Source of the DNA: an uncultured Muribaculaceae bacterium
GTDB lineage: Bacteria; Bacteroidota; Bacteroidia; Bacteroidales; Muribaculaceae
NCBI GenBank assembly: GCA_910584055.1
Contig: CAJTZS010000070.1
Span: forward strand, 1-16,206
DNA length: 16,206 bases
Direction: 5' to 3'
Shown here one piece after another: positions 7,177 to 15,946 of the stretch. Position 1 is the stretch's first letter. Each line of letters begins with the position of its first letter. Position numbers and translations under genes: made by a program. The notes below the pieces were generated by a model. The model was not told where the DNA came from and searched no databases. It was given only the letters and a program-made list of their open reading frames with translations.

Positions 7177-8196
7177 ATGGGACTTTTTTCATTTACTCAA
7201 GAAATAGCGATGGATTTGGGCACAGCCAACTCCATCATCATTCATAATGACAAGATTGTTGTGGATGAGCCGAGTGTGGTTGCAATTGAGAACAAGACAG
7301 ACAAACTGATCGCAGTAGGAACCCCGGCCCATATGATGGAAGGGCGCGAATCGCCCGGTATCCGCACAATCCGTCCACTGCGGGATGGCGTCATCGCAGA
7401 CTTTAATGCCGCCGAACAGATGATCCGGGGAATGGTCAAGATGGTAGGATCTAAACGTAGATGGTTCTCACCGTCGCTCCGTATGGTCGTATGTATCCCT
7501 TCCGGATCTACCGAAGTTGAAATCCGTGCAGTCAGAGATTCCAGTGAACATGCCGGAGGACGCGATGTATATATGATTTACGAACCAATGGCTGCCGCTC
7601 TCGGAATCGGTCTTGATGTAGAGGCGCCGGAAGGCAACATGATCGTTGACATAGGTGGCGGAAGCACTGAAATCGCAGTTATCTCCCTTGGTGGCATAGT
7701 CAGCAATAAGAGCATACGTATCGCCGGCAATGACCTTACGGCCGATATCCAGGAACACATGGGCCGCGTGCACAATCTTAAAGTCGGAACAAACATGGCG
7801 GAACAGATTAAAATCAACGTCGGCTCTGCCCTACCTACACTTGAGAACCCGCCGGAACCATTTATTGTTACCGGACCGAACCGTATGACATCGCTTCCTA
7901 TGGAAGTGCCTGTCACTCATGAAGAAATCTCACATTGCATTGAGAAATCAATAATGAAGATGGAAGCAGCAATCCTTGCGGCTCTTGAGCAGACACCTCC
8001 TGAACTTTATGCCGATATTGTAAAGAATGGAATATACCTTGCCGGTGGAGGCGCTTTGCTACGCGGACTTGCAAAAAGATTCACTGATAAAATACGTATT
8101 GAATTCAAGGTTGCGGAAGATCCGTTACATGCAGTAGCCAAAGGCACCGGTGTTGCATTGAAAAATATAAACCGCTTCTCTTTCCTTATCCGTTAG
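7177..8196 (+). CDS. mreB: Rod shape-determining protein MreB (actin homologue)
   Basis: A bacterial actin that forms membrane-bound filaments and guides lateral-wall peptidoglycan synthesis. Its 339 residues are of normal length. Actin-fold nucleotide motifs are visible: phosphate 1 at DLGTAN (13-18), the EPMAAALG segment (136-143), phosphate 2 at DIGGGSTEIAV (158-168), and the adenosine motif at LAGGGALLRG (288-297). The N-terminal MGLFSF resembles a short membrane-targeting stretch. One oddity is that the usually conserved GE-x-TAE stretch reads GTNMAE (204-209). It is the first gene of the five-gene mre operon, with mreC following after 15 bases. The ATG at 7177 has no strong ribosome site, as is usual in this phylum. 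Confidence 0.96.
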   Translation: MGLFSFTQEIAMDLGTANSIIIHNDKIVVDEPSVVAIENKTDKLIAVGTPAHMMEGRESPGIRTIRPLRDGVIADFNAAEQMIRGMVKMVGSKRRWFSPSLRMVVCIPSGSTEVEIRAVRDSSEHAGGRDVYMIYEPMAAALGIGLDVEAPEGNMIVDIGGGSTEIAVISLGGIVSNKSIRIAGNDLTADIQEHMGRVHNLKVGTNMAEQIKINVGSALPTLENPPEPFIVTGPNRMTSLPMEVPVTHEEISHCIEKSIMKMEAAILAALEQTPPELYADIVKNGIYLAGGGALLRGLAKRFTDKIRIEFKVAEDPLHAVAKGTGVALKNINRFSFLIR

Positions 8197-8211
8197 TGCA
8201 TCTTCTGATGA

Positions 8212-9060
8212 ATGCGTAATCTTCTGAATTTCATAATACGCTATTCCACATGGTTTGTCTTTACGTTCTATGTGTTGATAAGCGTAATTCTCCTTGTGCT
8301 GGGGAACAGGTATCGTCAATCGGTTTACCTGACCTCAGCCAATGTCGTATCGGGAGGTTTGTATAATGGGGCTTCACAGGTAACAGGATATTTCCATCTG
8401 CGGTCTATCAATGAAAGCCTGCAGGCAAGCAACGCTCAACTACAGAATCAGGTGCTGAATCTAAAAAATCAACTTTCACAATATAAAGTCCTGCTGTCTG
8501 ACACAATGGCAGCTCTGCCATCACGCGACCGGTATGATTATATTGCGGCAGCTGTGATTAACAACAATACACGTCATCCCAAGAATTTCTTTACCATAGA
8601 CCGTGGAAGCCTTGATGGCGTCGAACGTGGAATGGGCGTTGTAGACCAGAATGGCGTTGTAGGTATAGTAAACGTGACCGGCCCGCACATGGCAAGGGTG
8701 ATATCATTGCTTAATGAGACGCAGCACTTCTCCGTGAAACTAAAGGACACTTCATTTGTAGGCTCCCTGAATTGGAAAGGAGAAGATGCCTCGATAGCAT
8801 ACGTTGAAGAGATTCCGCGCCACGTTGAATATCATATAGGTGACACAATCGTGACCAGCGGATACTCAACGACATTCCCGGAAGGCATAACTGTCGGCAC
8901 AGTTCTCAACAGGGTGAGAAGTCATGACGACAGTTTCTTCACATTTAAGATAAAACTGATGCCGGATTTCAGGTCACTCAGCACAGTCCGGGTGATTAAA
9001 GATATCTATAAAGAGGAAATTGATTCCCTTTCTAATTTTGATGTCTTAAAAAAAGAATAG
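8212..9060 (+). CDS. mreC: Rod shape-determining protein MreC
   Basis: A bitopic inner-membrane protein whose periplasmic domain links MreB/MreD to PBP2 in the elongasome. Its 282 residues show the expected layout: a short cytoplasmic N-terminus, one membrane helix (about 13-31), a coiled-coil segment rich in Asn, Gln and Leu (about 65-97), then the beta-rich periplasmic core. The core contains the family's typical run DRGSLDGVERGMGVVDQNG and, later, DTIVTSGYSTTFPEGITVG. The ATG at 8212 begins the reading frame; another ATG at 8208 is out of frame. It starts 15 bases after mreB, and mreD follows after a single base, so translation is probably coupled. Confidence 0.94.
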   Translation: MRNLLNFIIRYSTWFVFTFYVLISVILLVLGNRYRQSVYLTSANVVSGGLYNGASQVTGYFHLRSINESLQASNAQLQNQVLNLKNQLSQYKVLLSDTMAALPSRDRYDYIAAAVINNNTRHPKNFFTIDRGSLDGVERGMGVVDQNGVVGIVNVTGPHMARVISLLNETQHFSVKLKDTSFVGSLNWKGEDASIAYVEEIPRHVEYHIGDTIVTSGYSTTFPEGITVGTVLNRVRSHDDSFFTFKIKLMPDFRSLSTVRVIKDIYKEEIDSLSNFDVLKKE

Positions 9061-9061
9061 A

Positions 9062-9568
9062 ATGGGCAAAAACATACTCCAGAACATATTGATTCTTGCC
9101 TGTCTTATTGTCGTTCAGGTTCTCATATGCAACCACATCATGCTTTTTAATGTGGCTATGATATTCGTATTCATCTATGTTGTCATAAGCCTCCCGATGA
9201 ACCTCAATACTGGATGGTTACTGACCTGGGCATTTTTAGGAGGGCTGATTGTAGACATATTCTCCGATACGCCCGGAGTAAATTCCCTTGCATGCACTCT
9301 TCTTGCAATAATAAAGAAGCCGGCCTTTTATGCGTATATTCCTAAAGACGACCGCACAAAAGATATTGAACCCTCTCTAATTAATCTTGGATTTAGCGTA
9401 TATGGGAAATATCTCTTCACAATGGTTGCTGCATACTGCGTGCTGGTTTTCACTATTGAATATTTCAGTTTTGCGGATGTAAAGGAAATCGTCATAATGA
9501 GCGCGGCAAGCGCTGTGTCAACATTCTTGATTTTACTTGGTATAGACAGTCTTATAGTTAACAAGTGA
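9062..9568 (+). CDS. mreD: Rod shape-determining protein MreD
   Basis: A small polytopic inner-membrane protein of the elongasome, 168 residues, with about five hydrophobic segments. The sequence diverges between phyla, so the call rests on size, membrane character, the segment GLIVDIFSDTPGVNSLA (about 61-77), which matches the glycine/aspartate-containing MreD signature, and position between mreC and mrdA. The start lies one base after the mreC stop. The stop overlaps the mrdA start as GTGA (9565-9568), an arrangement that favours translational coupling. Confidence 0.9.
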   Translation: MGKNILQNILILACLIVVQVLICNHIMLFNVAMIFVFIYVVISLPMNLNTGWLLTWAFLGGLIVDIFSDTPGVNSLACTLLAIIKKPAFYAYIPKDDRTKDIEPSLINLGFSVYGKYLFTMVAAYCVLVFTIEYFSFADVKEIVIMSAASAVSTFLILLGIDSLIVNK

Positions 9569-11418
9569 GAAAAGATTATAGATTAGAGAAAAGAAAATAT
9601 GTGATAGGCGGTTTCATCTGCGTTATCGTTCTAATATATCTTGTCCGTCTGTTTTCACTACAGGTTGGCGATGACAAATATAAAGAGAGCGCGGAAAGCA
9701 ACGCTTTCCTGAAACGTGTGATTTATCCTGCCCGCGGACTCATGTACGACCGCAACGGTCAACTCGTGGTGTTCAATAAGCCTGCTTACGATGTAATGAT
9801 AATTCCCAAAGATGTCAAGGAATTTGACACGGTGGCCCTTTGCTCCGCACTTGATATCTCGACGGCAGATCTTCTCCAGAAATGGGAGGAGATGAAGAAT
9901 CCCCGTAAAAATCCCGGGTATTCGGCATACACCCCCCAGAAACTTATTTCCCATCTTTCACAGGAAGATTATGGCAAATTGCAGGAGAAACTGTATCTCT
10001 TCCCCGGCTTCTTTATCCAGAAACGCACAGTCAGGGAATATGCTTTCCCCTCCGCTGCAAATATCCTCGGCAACATCCGGGAAGTTTCCGCGACAGATAT
10101 TGAAAATGACAGATATTACAGACGTGGGGACTATACGGGAGACCTTGGCGTGGAAAAGAGTTATGAGAAGGCTCTGCGTGGCGAAAAGGGGATTGAGATT
10201 CTTATGAAAGACGCTTACGGCCGCATCAAAGGTAAATATGAGGATGGCATTCACGATGTATCACCAAAATCCGGGCATAACCTTACACTTTCCATAGATA
10301 TTGACCTTCAGCAATATGGAGAACAGCTGATGAATGGAAAAATTGGTGCCATCGTAGCTATTGAACCCTCTACCGGTGAAATTCTTGCCCTCGTTTCATC
10401 TCCGACGTATGACCCTTCGCTTCTTGTAGGGAGAGAAAGGGGCAAGAATTATTCGGCTCTTGTAAAGGATCATTATAAACCGCTATATGATCGCGCTTTA
10501 CAGGGTGCATATCCTCCCGGTTCCACGTTCAAACCTACCCAGGGACTTATCTTTCTGCAAGAAGGGATTGTAAACCTGCAAACCATGTATCCCTGCTATC
10601 ACGGATATGTCAACGGACTGCGTGTCGGTTGCCATGGGCACGCATCCCCTATTTCCCTTAAACCTGCATTACAGACTTCCTGCAATGCATATTTTTGTTG
10701 GGGATTTAAAAATATGATTGACAAGAGAGGCACAAAACCTGCCGTGCAATTTGAAAAATGGAAGAATTATCTTGTAGAGATGGGGTATGGTTACAAATTG
10801 GGGGTAGATCTCCCATCTGAAAGCCGGGGATTCCTTCCGAATGCAGAATATTACAGCAAATCATTTAGAGGAAGGAACTGGAGTGGAAATTCAATTATCT
10901 CCGTGTCCATCGGTCAGGGAGAAGTCCTTGCCACTCCGATTCAGATTGCAAACCTTTGCGCCACAATTGCAAACCGTGGGTATTTCTATACGCCTCATAT
11001 TGTAAAGGAGATTGCAGATAGCGTCATAGATCCTAAATACAAAGAAAGACATCGGCCGCACATTAAAAAGAAATATTATGAAGATGTGGCTGAAGGAATG
11101 AGGATGGCTGTTCTCGGAGGCACCTGCAGGGCGGCGAATCTACCCGGAATCGAAGTATGCGGTAAAACCGGGACAGCGCAAAACCCACACGGCAAAGATC
11201 ATTCGGCATTCATAGGGTTCGCACCGTATCACAATCCCAAAATTGCAGTTGCGGTATACGTTGAAAACGCAGGGCTCGGCGCTGCATATGGCGTTCCTAT
11301 CGGAAGTCTTATGATCGAGAAATACCTTAATGGAGAAATCTCGGCGGCACGAAAAGGGATTGAAGAAAGAATGATGACCTCTAACACAATAATATCAAGT
11401 GGAGTCAAGAAACATTGA
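9565..11418 (+). CDS. mrdA: Penicillin-binding protein 2, elongation-specific transpeptidase
   Basis: A class B PBP that cross-links peptidoglycan during lateral-wall growth, acting with RodA. Its 617 residues comprise one membrane anchor (about 12-30), a dimerisation/pedestal domain starting with the RGLMYDRNG motif (57-65), and a transpeptidase domain. The catalytic motifs are intact: SxxK at S320-TF-K323, SxN at S372-C-N374, and KTG at K534-G536. It starts with GTG, overlapping the mreD stop by four bases. An in-frame GTG is the best start because the MRKDYRLEKRKY segment before the anchor is typical and no ATG precedes it. The 3' end overlaps rodA by 20 bases. It is the expected target of mecillinam-type beta-lactams in this organism. 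Confidence 0.96.
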   Translation: MRKDYRLEKRKYVIGGFICVIVLIYLVRLFSLQVGDDKYKESAESNAFLKRVIYPARGLMYDRNGQLVVFNKPAYDVMIIPKDVKEFDTVALCSALDISTADLLQKWEEMKNPRKNPGYSAYTPQKLISHLSQEDYGKLQEKLYLFPGFFIQKRTVREYAFPSAANILGNIREVSATDIENDRYYRRGDYTGDLGVEKSYEKALRGEKGIEILMKDAYGRIKGKYEDGIHDVSPKSGHNLTLSIDIDLQQYGEQLMNGKIGAIVAIEPSTGEILALVSSPTYDPSLLVGRERGKNYSALVKDHYKPLYDRALQGAYPPGSTFKPTQGLIFLQEGIVNLQTMYPCYHGYVNGLRVGCHGHASPISLKPALQTSCNAYFCWGFKNMIDKRGTKPAVQFEKWKNYLVEMGYGYKLGVDLPSESRGFLPNAEYYSKSFRGRNWSGNSIISVSIGQGEVLATPIQIANLCATIANRGYFYTPHIVKEIADSVIDPKYKERHRPHIKKKYYEDVAEGMRMAVLGGTCRAANLPGIEVCGKTGTAQNPHGKDHSAFIGFAPYHNPKIAVAVYVENAGLGAAYGVPIGSLMIEKYLNGEISAARKGIEERMMTSNTIISSGVKKH

Positions 11419-12868
11419 TGCGGGCACTTCGGTGTTCCGTTCCCTCGATTGGGTTACAATTATATTGTATCTCCTGTTGGTGACAATGGGGGCGATAAGT
11501 ATCTATGCCGCAAGCTATGATTTTGACAACGCATCGCTGTTTGACCTTAATGAGTTTTCCGGTAAACAGATACTCTGGATAGGTTTGTCTTTAATTGTAG
11601 GAGTGGCAATTCTCATCCTCGATTATCGGATATATAAAACATATGCCTATCCTATTTACGGCATTGTTGCCCTTATATTACTCCTGACTATCTTCATTGC
11701 ACCCAATATAAAAGGATCTCATTCGTGGCTGGTATTCGGACCGGTAAGCCTCCAGCCTGCCGAATTCGGTAAATTTGCAACAGCACTTGCCCTTGCCAAA
11801 TTGTTTGATTCATATAATTTTAGTCTTAATGCAAAGATAAGTAATTATTTCCGTGCACTAATAATAATATTCATACCGATAATATTGATTCTGTTGCAAC
11901 GTGAGACCGGAAGTGCCCTGGTATATATATCGTTAATATTCGTGCTTTATCGGGAAGGCATGAGCGGACTGGTACTGTTCTCAATCCTATGCGCGATCAC
12001 TTTCTTTGTTGTGGCTGTAAAATTTGCAGAGCCATTGATTCTCGGTATCCCGATGGGTGAATTCACTGTATTTATAATAATACTGCTGATTTATTCGCTT
12101 ATGCTTCTTTTCTACTGCAAAGACATAATAATAGCGAGGAATGTAATCATCGGTTTTATAGCATCAGGTGTGATCGTAACGATTCTTTCTGTTTTGGGAG
12201 TCTCGGTAAATGGTACAATATTTTTCATTTCAATACTGCTTGCCGCAATTGTATACACGGCAATAGCCATGTTCCGACACAACATTACAAAATTTCTGAT
12301 CACTATCGGTTTTGCAATAGTCTCTGTCATGTTCCTGTTCTCTGTTAATTATGTTTTCGGAAACGTGCTGGAACCGCATCAGCAGCAACGAATAAAAGTT
12401 GCATTAGGAATTGAAGACAATATTCGCGGTGCCGGCTATAATGTCAATCAGTCTAAGATAGCTATTGGTTCCGGGGGTGTGGCAGGAAAAGGATTCCTTA
12501 ACGGCACCCAGACAAAACTCAAATATGTGCCGGAACAACACACCGACTTTATCTTCTGCACCATTGGTGAGGAAGAAGGTTTCATAGGTGCATCCGCAGT
12601 ATTGATCCTATATCTTGCCCTTATCCTGAGATTGATACATATTGCTGAACGGCAACGGTCTCCTTTTGAACGTGTATATGCATACTGCGTAGTTTCCATA
12701 CTTATATTCCATCTCGCTATAAATGTCGGAATGGTGATTGGACTATGCCCGGTCATTGGCATCCCGCTCCCATTCTTCAGTTACGGAGGCTCCTCGCTAT
12801 GGGGATTCACCATACTCTTATTCATTCTGCTGCGTCTTGATGCAGCCAGAAAAGAAAGACATGACTAA
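11399..12868 (+). CDS. rodA: Peptidoglycan glycosyltransferase RodA (SEDS family), enlarged form
   Basis: The SEDS-family enzyme that polymerises lipid II into glycan strands with PBP2. Recognisable segments are QRETGSALVY (167-176), QSKIAIGSGG (351-360), GKGFLNGTQTKLKYVPEQHTDF spanning 363-384, and FFSYGGSS (459-466). D383 in HTDFIF matches the essential aspartate of the family. At 489 residues it is well over the roughly 370 of E. coli RodA. The excess lies at about 190-325, where several additional hydrophobic segments are inserted. The GTG at 11399 is the only suitable start; it lies inside mrdA, overlapping it by 20 bases. It is the last gene of the mre operon. Confidence 0.94.
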   Translation: MESRNIDAGTSVFRSLDWVTIILYLLLVTMGAISIYAASYDFDNASLFDLNEFSGKQILWIGLSLIVGVAILILDYRIYKTYAYPIYGIVALILLLTIFIAPNIKGSHSWLVFGPVSLQPAEFGKFATALALAKLFDSYNFSLNAKISNYFRALIIIFIPIILILLQRETGSALVYISLIFVLYREGMSGLVLFSILCAITFFVVAVKFAEPLILGIPMGEFTVFIIILLIYSLMLLFYCKDIIIARNVIIGFIASGVIVTILSVLGVSVNGTIFFISILLAAIVYTAIAMFRHNITKFLITIGFAIVSVMFLFSVNYVFGNVLEPHQQQRIKVALGIEDNIRGAGYNVNQSKIAIGSGGVAGKGFLNGTQTKLKYVPEQHTDFIFCTIGEEEGFIGASAVLILYLALILRLIHIAERQRSPFERVYAYCVVSILIFHLAINVGMVIGLCPVIGIPLPFFSYGGSSLWGFTILLFILLRLDAARKERHD

Positions 12869-12875
12869 TTAAACA

Positions 12876-12909
12876 ACCCTGTCTACAGTCATCACGATGC
12901 AGACAGGGT
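12876..12909. terminator. Hairpin between convergent rodA and the transporter gene
   Basis: ACCCTGTCT (12876-12884) pairs perfectly with AGACAGGGT (12901-12909) around a 16-base loop, 7 bases after the rodA stop. There is no T tract on the plus strand; on the minus strand the stem is followed by TTGTTTAATTAG, which is moderately T-rich. It is probably a transcript end for one or both convergent operons. Confidence 0.6.
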
Positions 12910-12990
12910 CACCTACCTATAAAAACAAGGCAAATACCTCTACAGTTGCTTAGTAGTATGGATTGTAAACCTTGTCAAAACAATATTTAC

Positions 12991-13018
12991 CTTAAGATAA
13001 AACCATTTTCCTCTTAAG
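12991..13018. terminator. Weak hairpin downstream of the transporter gene
   Basis: CTTAAGA (12991-12997) pairs with TCTTAAG (13012-13018), starting 8 bases past the transporter stop on the minus strand and followed there by an AT-rich stretch. The stem is short and AT-rich, so terminator function is only a possibility. Confidence 0.25.
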
Positions 13019-13026
13019 TATCTTAT

Positions 13027-14526
13027 TTAATCATCGATACTGTCATCTTCAAGCCTATCTGATTCAGCAACAGCAGTCTCCGTCTCATAAGCATCTGCCT
13101 TGACATTCCAAAGCGATGCCATTGTCACTGCACCCGCAATTGCAACTATAATCATAATCTTGAAGACACCATCCCAACCTACTGAAGGCGTGTCAGCAAG
13201 AATACCAAATACATAACCTGAAACAATCGGTGCTATATAACTCACAAAACCAATTATTCCTACCGCGGATGATGCACCCCGGCGTGTCACCTGATTGGAA
13301 GCGATAACACCGATCAAGGCCTGGGGGCCATAAAGGAAAAAGCCCGCGCAAATCAGGAATCCGCAAAGAAGCAACGGATCTGTTTCCACTGGGAAAAAGC
13401 AGAAAGCGGCAATGAACAAGACAACTCCAAGCATGCAGAATACACTCGTTCTCTGTCCACGTCCCTTAAAAAGCTTGTCCGTAATAACTCCCGCACTCAG
13501 CATCCCGATGATGCCGAACACCTCAAAGACTGCTACCACAGAGGCTGCGGCTGTAGGAGTAAGCCCACGGTTCTCCTGCAGAAATGTCGGCCCCCAGTCA
13601 AGCACTGCCATGCGCACCACATATACAAAGAAATCTGCAAGCGCAAGAATCCATACAAGCTTGCTCTTTATCACATGTTCCCATATGAACTGACGGTGTG
13701 CCCTGCTCTCTTCTTTACTCTTACCCGCTTTTACTGTGCCCGGAAGCTCCGGCAAGCCAACCGATTTTGGAGTGTCCCTGAGAACAATAATAATAAACAC
13801 CACTCCCAATGCAGCAATCGCAGCCGGAATCCAGAAAGCCCATTGCCAGGCACCATAATGCTGCAACATTCCTTCGACATAGTTTTGAGCCGCTCCTGGA
13901 TCCATCGATGCGGTAACGCTCTTTGTATTCTCCACAATCCTGTTGCGTAATTCAGTATTACCGGATTGATCCGTGCCAAAATGTCCCATGATGAAACCAC
14001 ATAAGACTGCGGCCACGAATGCACCTATCGAATGCGAAGTGTTCCATATCGACATCTTAGTCGATAGTTCATGAGGTGGCACCCAATGTGTCATGAGCCT
14101 GTTGCATGGCGGGAAACCACAACCTTGAAAAATATTGTTGACAACAAGGAGTATACCGAAAAGCAATATGAGAGCATTTGTGAAAACGGGGCCATAATCA
14201 GATCCTACAAAATATGCGCAGATCATCGCACCGAAGCCGAAGAGGACATTCACAATCGTACAGACGCTCAGTCCGGCAACCATATGCCATCTTCCGTTGA
14301 TACGGTCTGCCAGAAAACCATTGACCAATTTAGACACTCCGTAAACTATACTGACGATAGCAAGTATCGCTCCTAAAGCTGCTTTTGAAATCCCATATTC
14401 GGCTGTAAGTCCGGGAATGGCGAAAGAAAGATTCTTACGAACAAAATAGAACACGGCATAGCCGATCATCGTTCCGAAAATTGTGCGCCATTGCCAGTAT
14501 GCGAAACTGTGTTTTGTCTTTTCCAT
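13027..14526 (-). CDS. Organophosphate:phosphate antiporter (MFS, GlpT/UhpT-like)
   Basis: A 499-residue, 12-helix major facilitator of the OPA family, which exchanges a phosphorylated three- or six-carbon compound for inorganic phosphate across the inner membrane. The family motif YFVRKNLSFAIP (27-38) supplies R30, matching GlpT R45. R305 in YVVRMAVLDWGPTF matches GlpT R269, and H165 in WNTSHSIG matches GlpT H165; these are the substrate phosphate-binding residues. An extra hydrophilic loop (about 183-225) precedes the sixth helix, and the tail is acidic. It starts 29 bases after the G1P dehydrogenase stop, so the two are probably co-transcribed. That pairing suggests glycerol phosphate as substrate, but sugar phosphates cannot be excluded, so no symbol is given. 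Confidence 0.88.
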   Translation of the reverse strand: MEKTKHSFAYWQWRTIFGTMIGYAVFYFVRKNLSFAIPGLTAEYGISKAALGAILAIVSIVYGVSKLVNGFLADRINGRWHMVAGLSVCTIVNVLFGFGAMICAYFVGSDYGPVFTNALILLFGILLVVNNIFQGCGFPPCNRLMTHWVPPHELSTKMSIWNTSHSIGAFVAAVLCGFIMGHFGTDQSGNTELRNRIVENTKSVTASMDPGAAQNYVEGMLQHYGAWQWAFWIPAAIAALGVVFIIIVLRDTPKSVGLPELPGTVKAGKSKEESRAHRQFIWEHVIKSKLVWILALADFFVYVVRMAVLDWGPTFLQENRGLTPTAAASVVAVFEVFGIIGMLSAGVITDKLFKGRGQRTSVFCMLGVVLFIAAFCFFPVETDPLLLCGFLICAGFFLYGPQALIGVIASNQVTRRGASSAVGIIGFVSYIAPIVSGYVFGILADTPSVGWDGVFKIMIIVAIAGAVTMASLWNVKADAYETETAVAESDRLEDDSIDD

Positions 14527-14555
14527 TTTTCTGATGAGATTAATCGATGTATCCG

Positions 14556-15905
14556 TTATGCTCCAATTTCCCAGGCACCTCCCTTAGCGAACACTCTTCC
14601 GACAAGATCGTCATAGAATTGACCCCGCTTTGCAAGGTCGAGCAGGTTTATTCTCCATCTCATAAGTTGCACGAAATCTGTTATTTCCCTCATTTGACGG
14701 CGTGTCACTCCTATGTCGGCAGGATCTGTGGGTGCACCTACAATGCGGAACATCTCTCTCATCTTTTCAAAAGAATACACCTGTTCCTGGAGTCTTTCCT
14801 TCAATTTTGGCCAGTTATCCTTTACCTTGGTGAGCTGCTCACGCACCGTATCCTTATCATTATATTTTTTTGTAATCTCTGTATATCCCAATTCGGGCAC
14901 AGGAAAACCTTTGAAAATATCTCTTGCACGCTTTTGCTCATCATCAAGCGACGGCCAATGGGCCACACAAGCATCAACGTCAAGTTGAGAAAGATCCATT
15001 TTAAAAAGCTCATCAAAGAACGCACAGGTTGTCAACGTCCCGACTCCCACCTGAAAGCCATGGGACTGCGACTTACCATTAAATGTATGACCTGTCATAT
15101 CGAGCCAGTGGCTATATAGATGCTCTGCACATGAAGCAGGTCGGCTCGAATGGGCAACCTGCATAGCTATCCCGCTCAAAGTCAGACCGGCAAAGAGAAT
15201 CCCCAATGCCCTGGGATCTCCGGCTGCTACACCTTCCGGATCTGCGATCATTTCCGGAAGTATTTCATACAACATTTTCCAGGCCTCCGGCACTATCGGC
15301 TCCGTCCCGAACAGATCCGCGATAATCCATTCCCCTCCCGCCGGTATTTTTGCAGCAAGGTCAGCATATCCGGCAGCCGTCATCTCCTTTGGCGCTGAGG
15401 CAAGTACATTTGTGTCAGCAAGTATCACCTTAGGAGCGTGACACTCTATGTTAACCTTTGCACCATCCACCGTTACCGCAGAACCGGAGGAAGAATATCC
15501 ATCTACAGATGCAGCCGTAGCTACAACCATATAAGGAATATTATGTCGGAAAGCCGCAAGTTTGCATAAGTCATTGATCACACCAGATCCCACGGCAACT
15601 GGTATTGCTGGATAAACATCAAGCACAATCCCTATTTCATCAGCATATTTGGAATCAGCATGAAATTCATCCATTGGAAATATGAATTTTCTGCATTCGA
15701 TACCGGCATCCACAAGATATTTCCATACCTTTTTACCCGCAGCCTCCCACGTGTTTCTATCAGCAACGACAAGAGCATTTTTAGCAGGAAAATTTTCATT
15801 GAACAATTTAGGGGCAAGATTCAGTACATCCTCTCCGAATTCAAAGACCTTTGTATCGCTTGCCAAAGCAAGAGCCTCTTTGATGCGTGCATTAAAGTCA
15901 ATCAT
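14556..15905 (-). CDS. egsA: sn-Glycerol-1-phosphate dehydrogenase [NAD(P)+] family protein
   Basis: A metal-dependent dehydrogenase of the AraM/EgsA group, interconverting dihydroxyacetone phosphate and sn-glycerol-1-phosphate with NAD(P)(H) in the cytoplasm. The Rossmann-type nucleotide motif is GSGVINDLCK (106-115), and TAASVDGYSSSGSAV (130-144) is typical of the family. The metal ligands are probably D182 (GYADLAAK), H262 (CAEHLYSH) and H282 (SQSHGFQVG). At 449 residues it is longer than B. subtilis AraM (about 394); the excess is mostly C-terminal helix. The ATG at 15905 starts the conserved fold. It is the promoter-proximal gene of a two-gene operon with the OPA antiporter. Whether it acts in synthesis (ether-type lipid precursor) or breakdown is unknown. 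Related glycerol dehydrogenases are a less likely alternative. Confidence 0.88.
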   Translation of the reverse strand: MIDFNARIKEALALASDTKVFEFGEDVLNLAPKLFNENFPAKNALVVADRNTWEAAGKKVWKYLVDAGIECRKFIFPMDEFHADSKYADEIGIVLDVYPAIPVAVGSGVINDLCKLAAFRHNIPYMVVATAASVDGYSSSGSAVTVDGAKVNIECHAPKVILADTNVLASAPKEMTAAGYADLAAKIPAGGEWIIADLFGTEPIVPEAWKMLYEILPEMIADPEGVAAGDPRALGILFAGLTLSGIAMQVAHSSRPASCAEHLYSHWLDMTGHTFNGKSQSHGFQVGVGTLTTCAFFDELFKMDLSQLDVDACVAHWPSLDDEQKRARDIFKGFPVPELGYTEITKKYNDKDTVREQLTKVKDNWPKLKERLQEQVYSFEKMREMFRIVGAPTDPADIGVTRRQMREITDFVQLMRWRINLLDLAKRGQFYDDLVGRVFAKGGAWEIGA

Positions 15906-15933
15906 TGTATTTTCTGTTTAAATTAGTAAGACT

Positions 15934-15946
15934 TGGATTAAATCCA
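15934..15946. promoter_or_regulatory. 13-base palindrome in the egsA leader
   Basis: TGGATT-A-AATCCA (15934-15946) is a perfect inverted repeat about 30 bases before the egsA start and roughly 95 bases after the predicted transcription start. It could be an operator or a small leader hairpin. A related half-site, ATGGATTGGAATC, lies near 16000-16013. No regulator gene is adjacent. Confidence 0.3.

Noticed and set aside
14547..15119. 190-codon plus-strand frame opposite the dehydrogenase gene
   Set aside because: It is antisense to well-conserved coding sequence, with no recognisable domain, promoter or start context.
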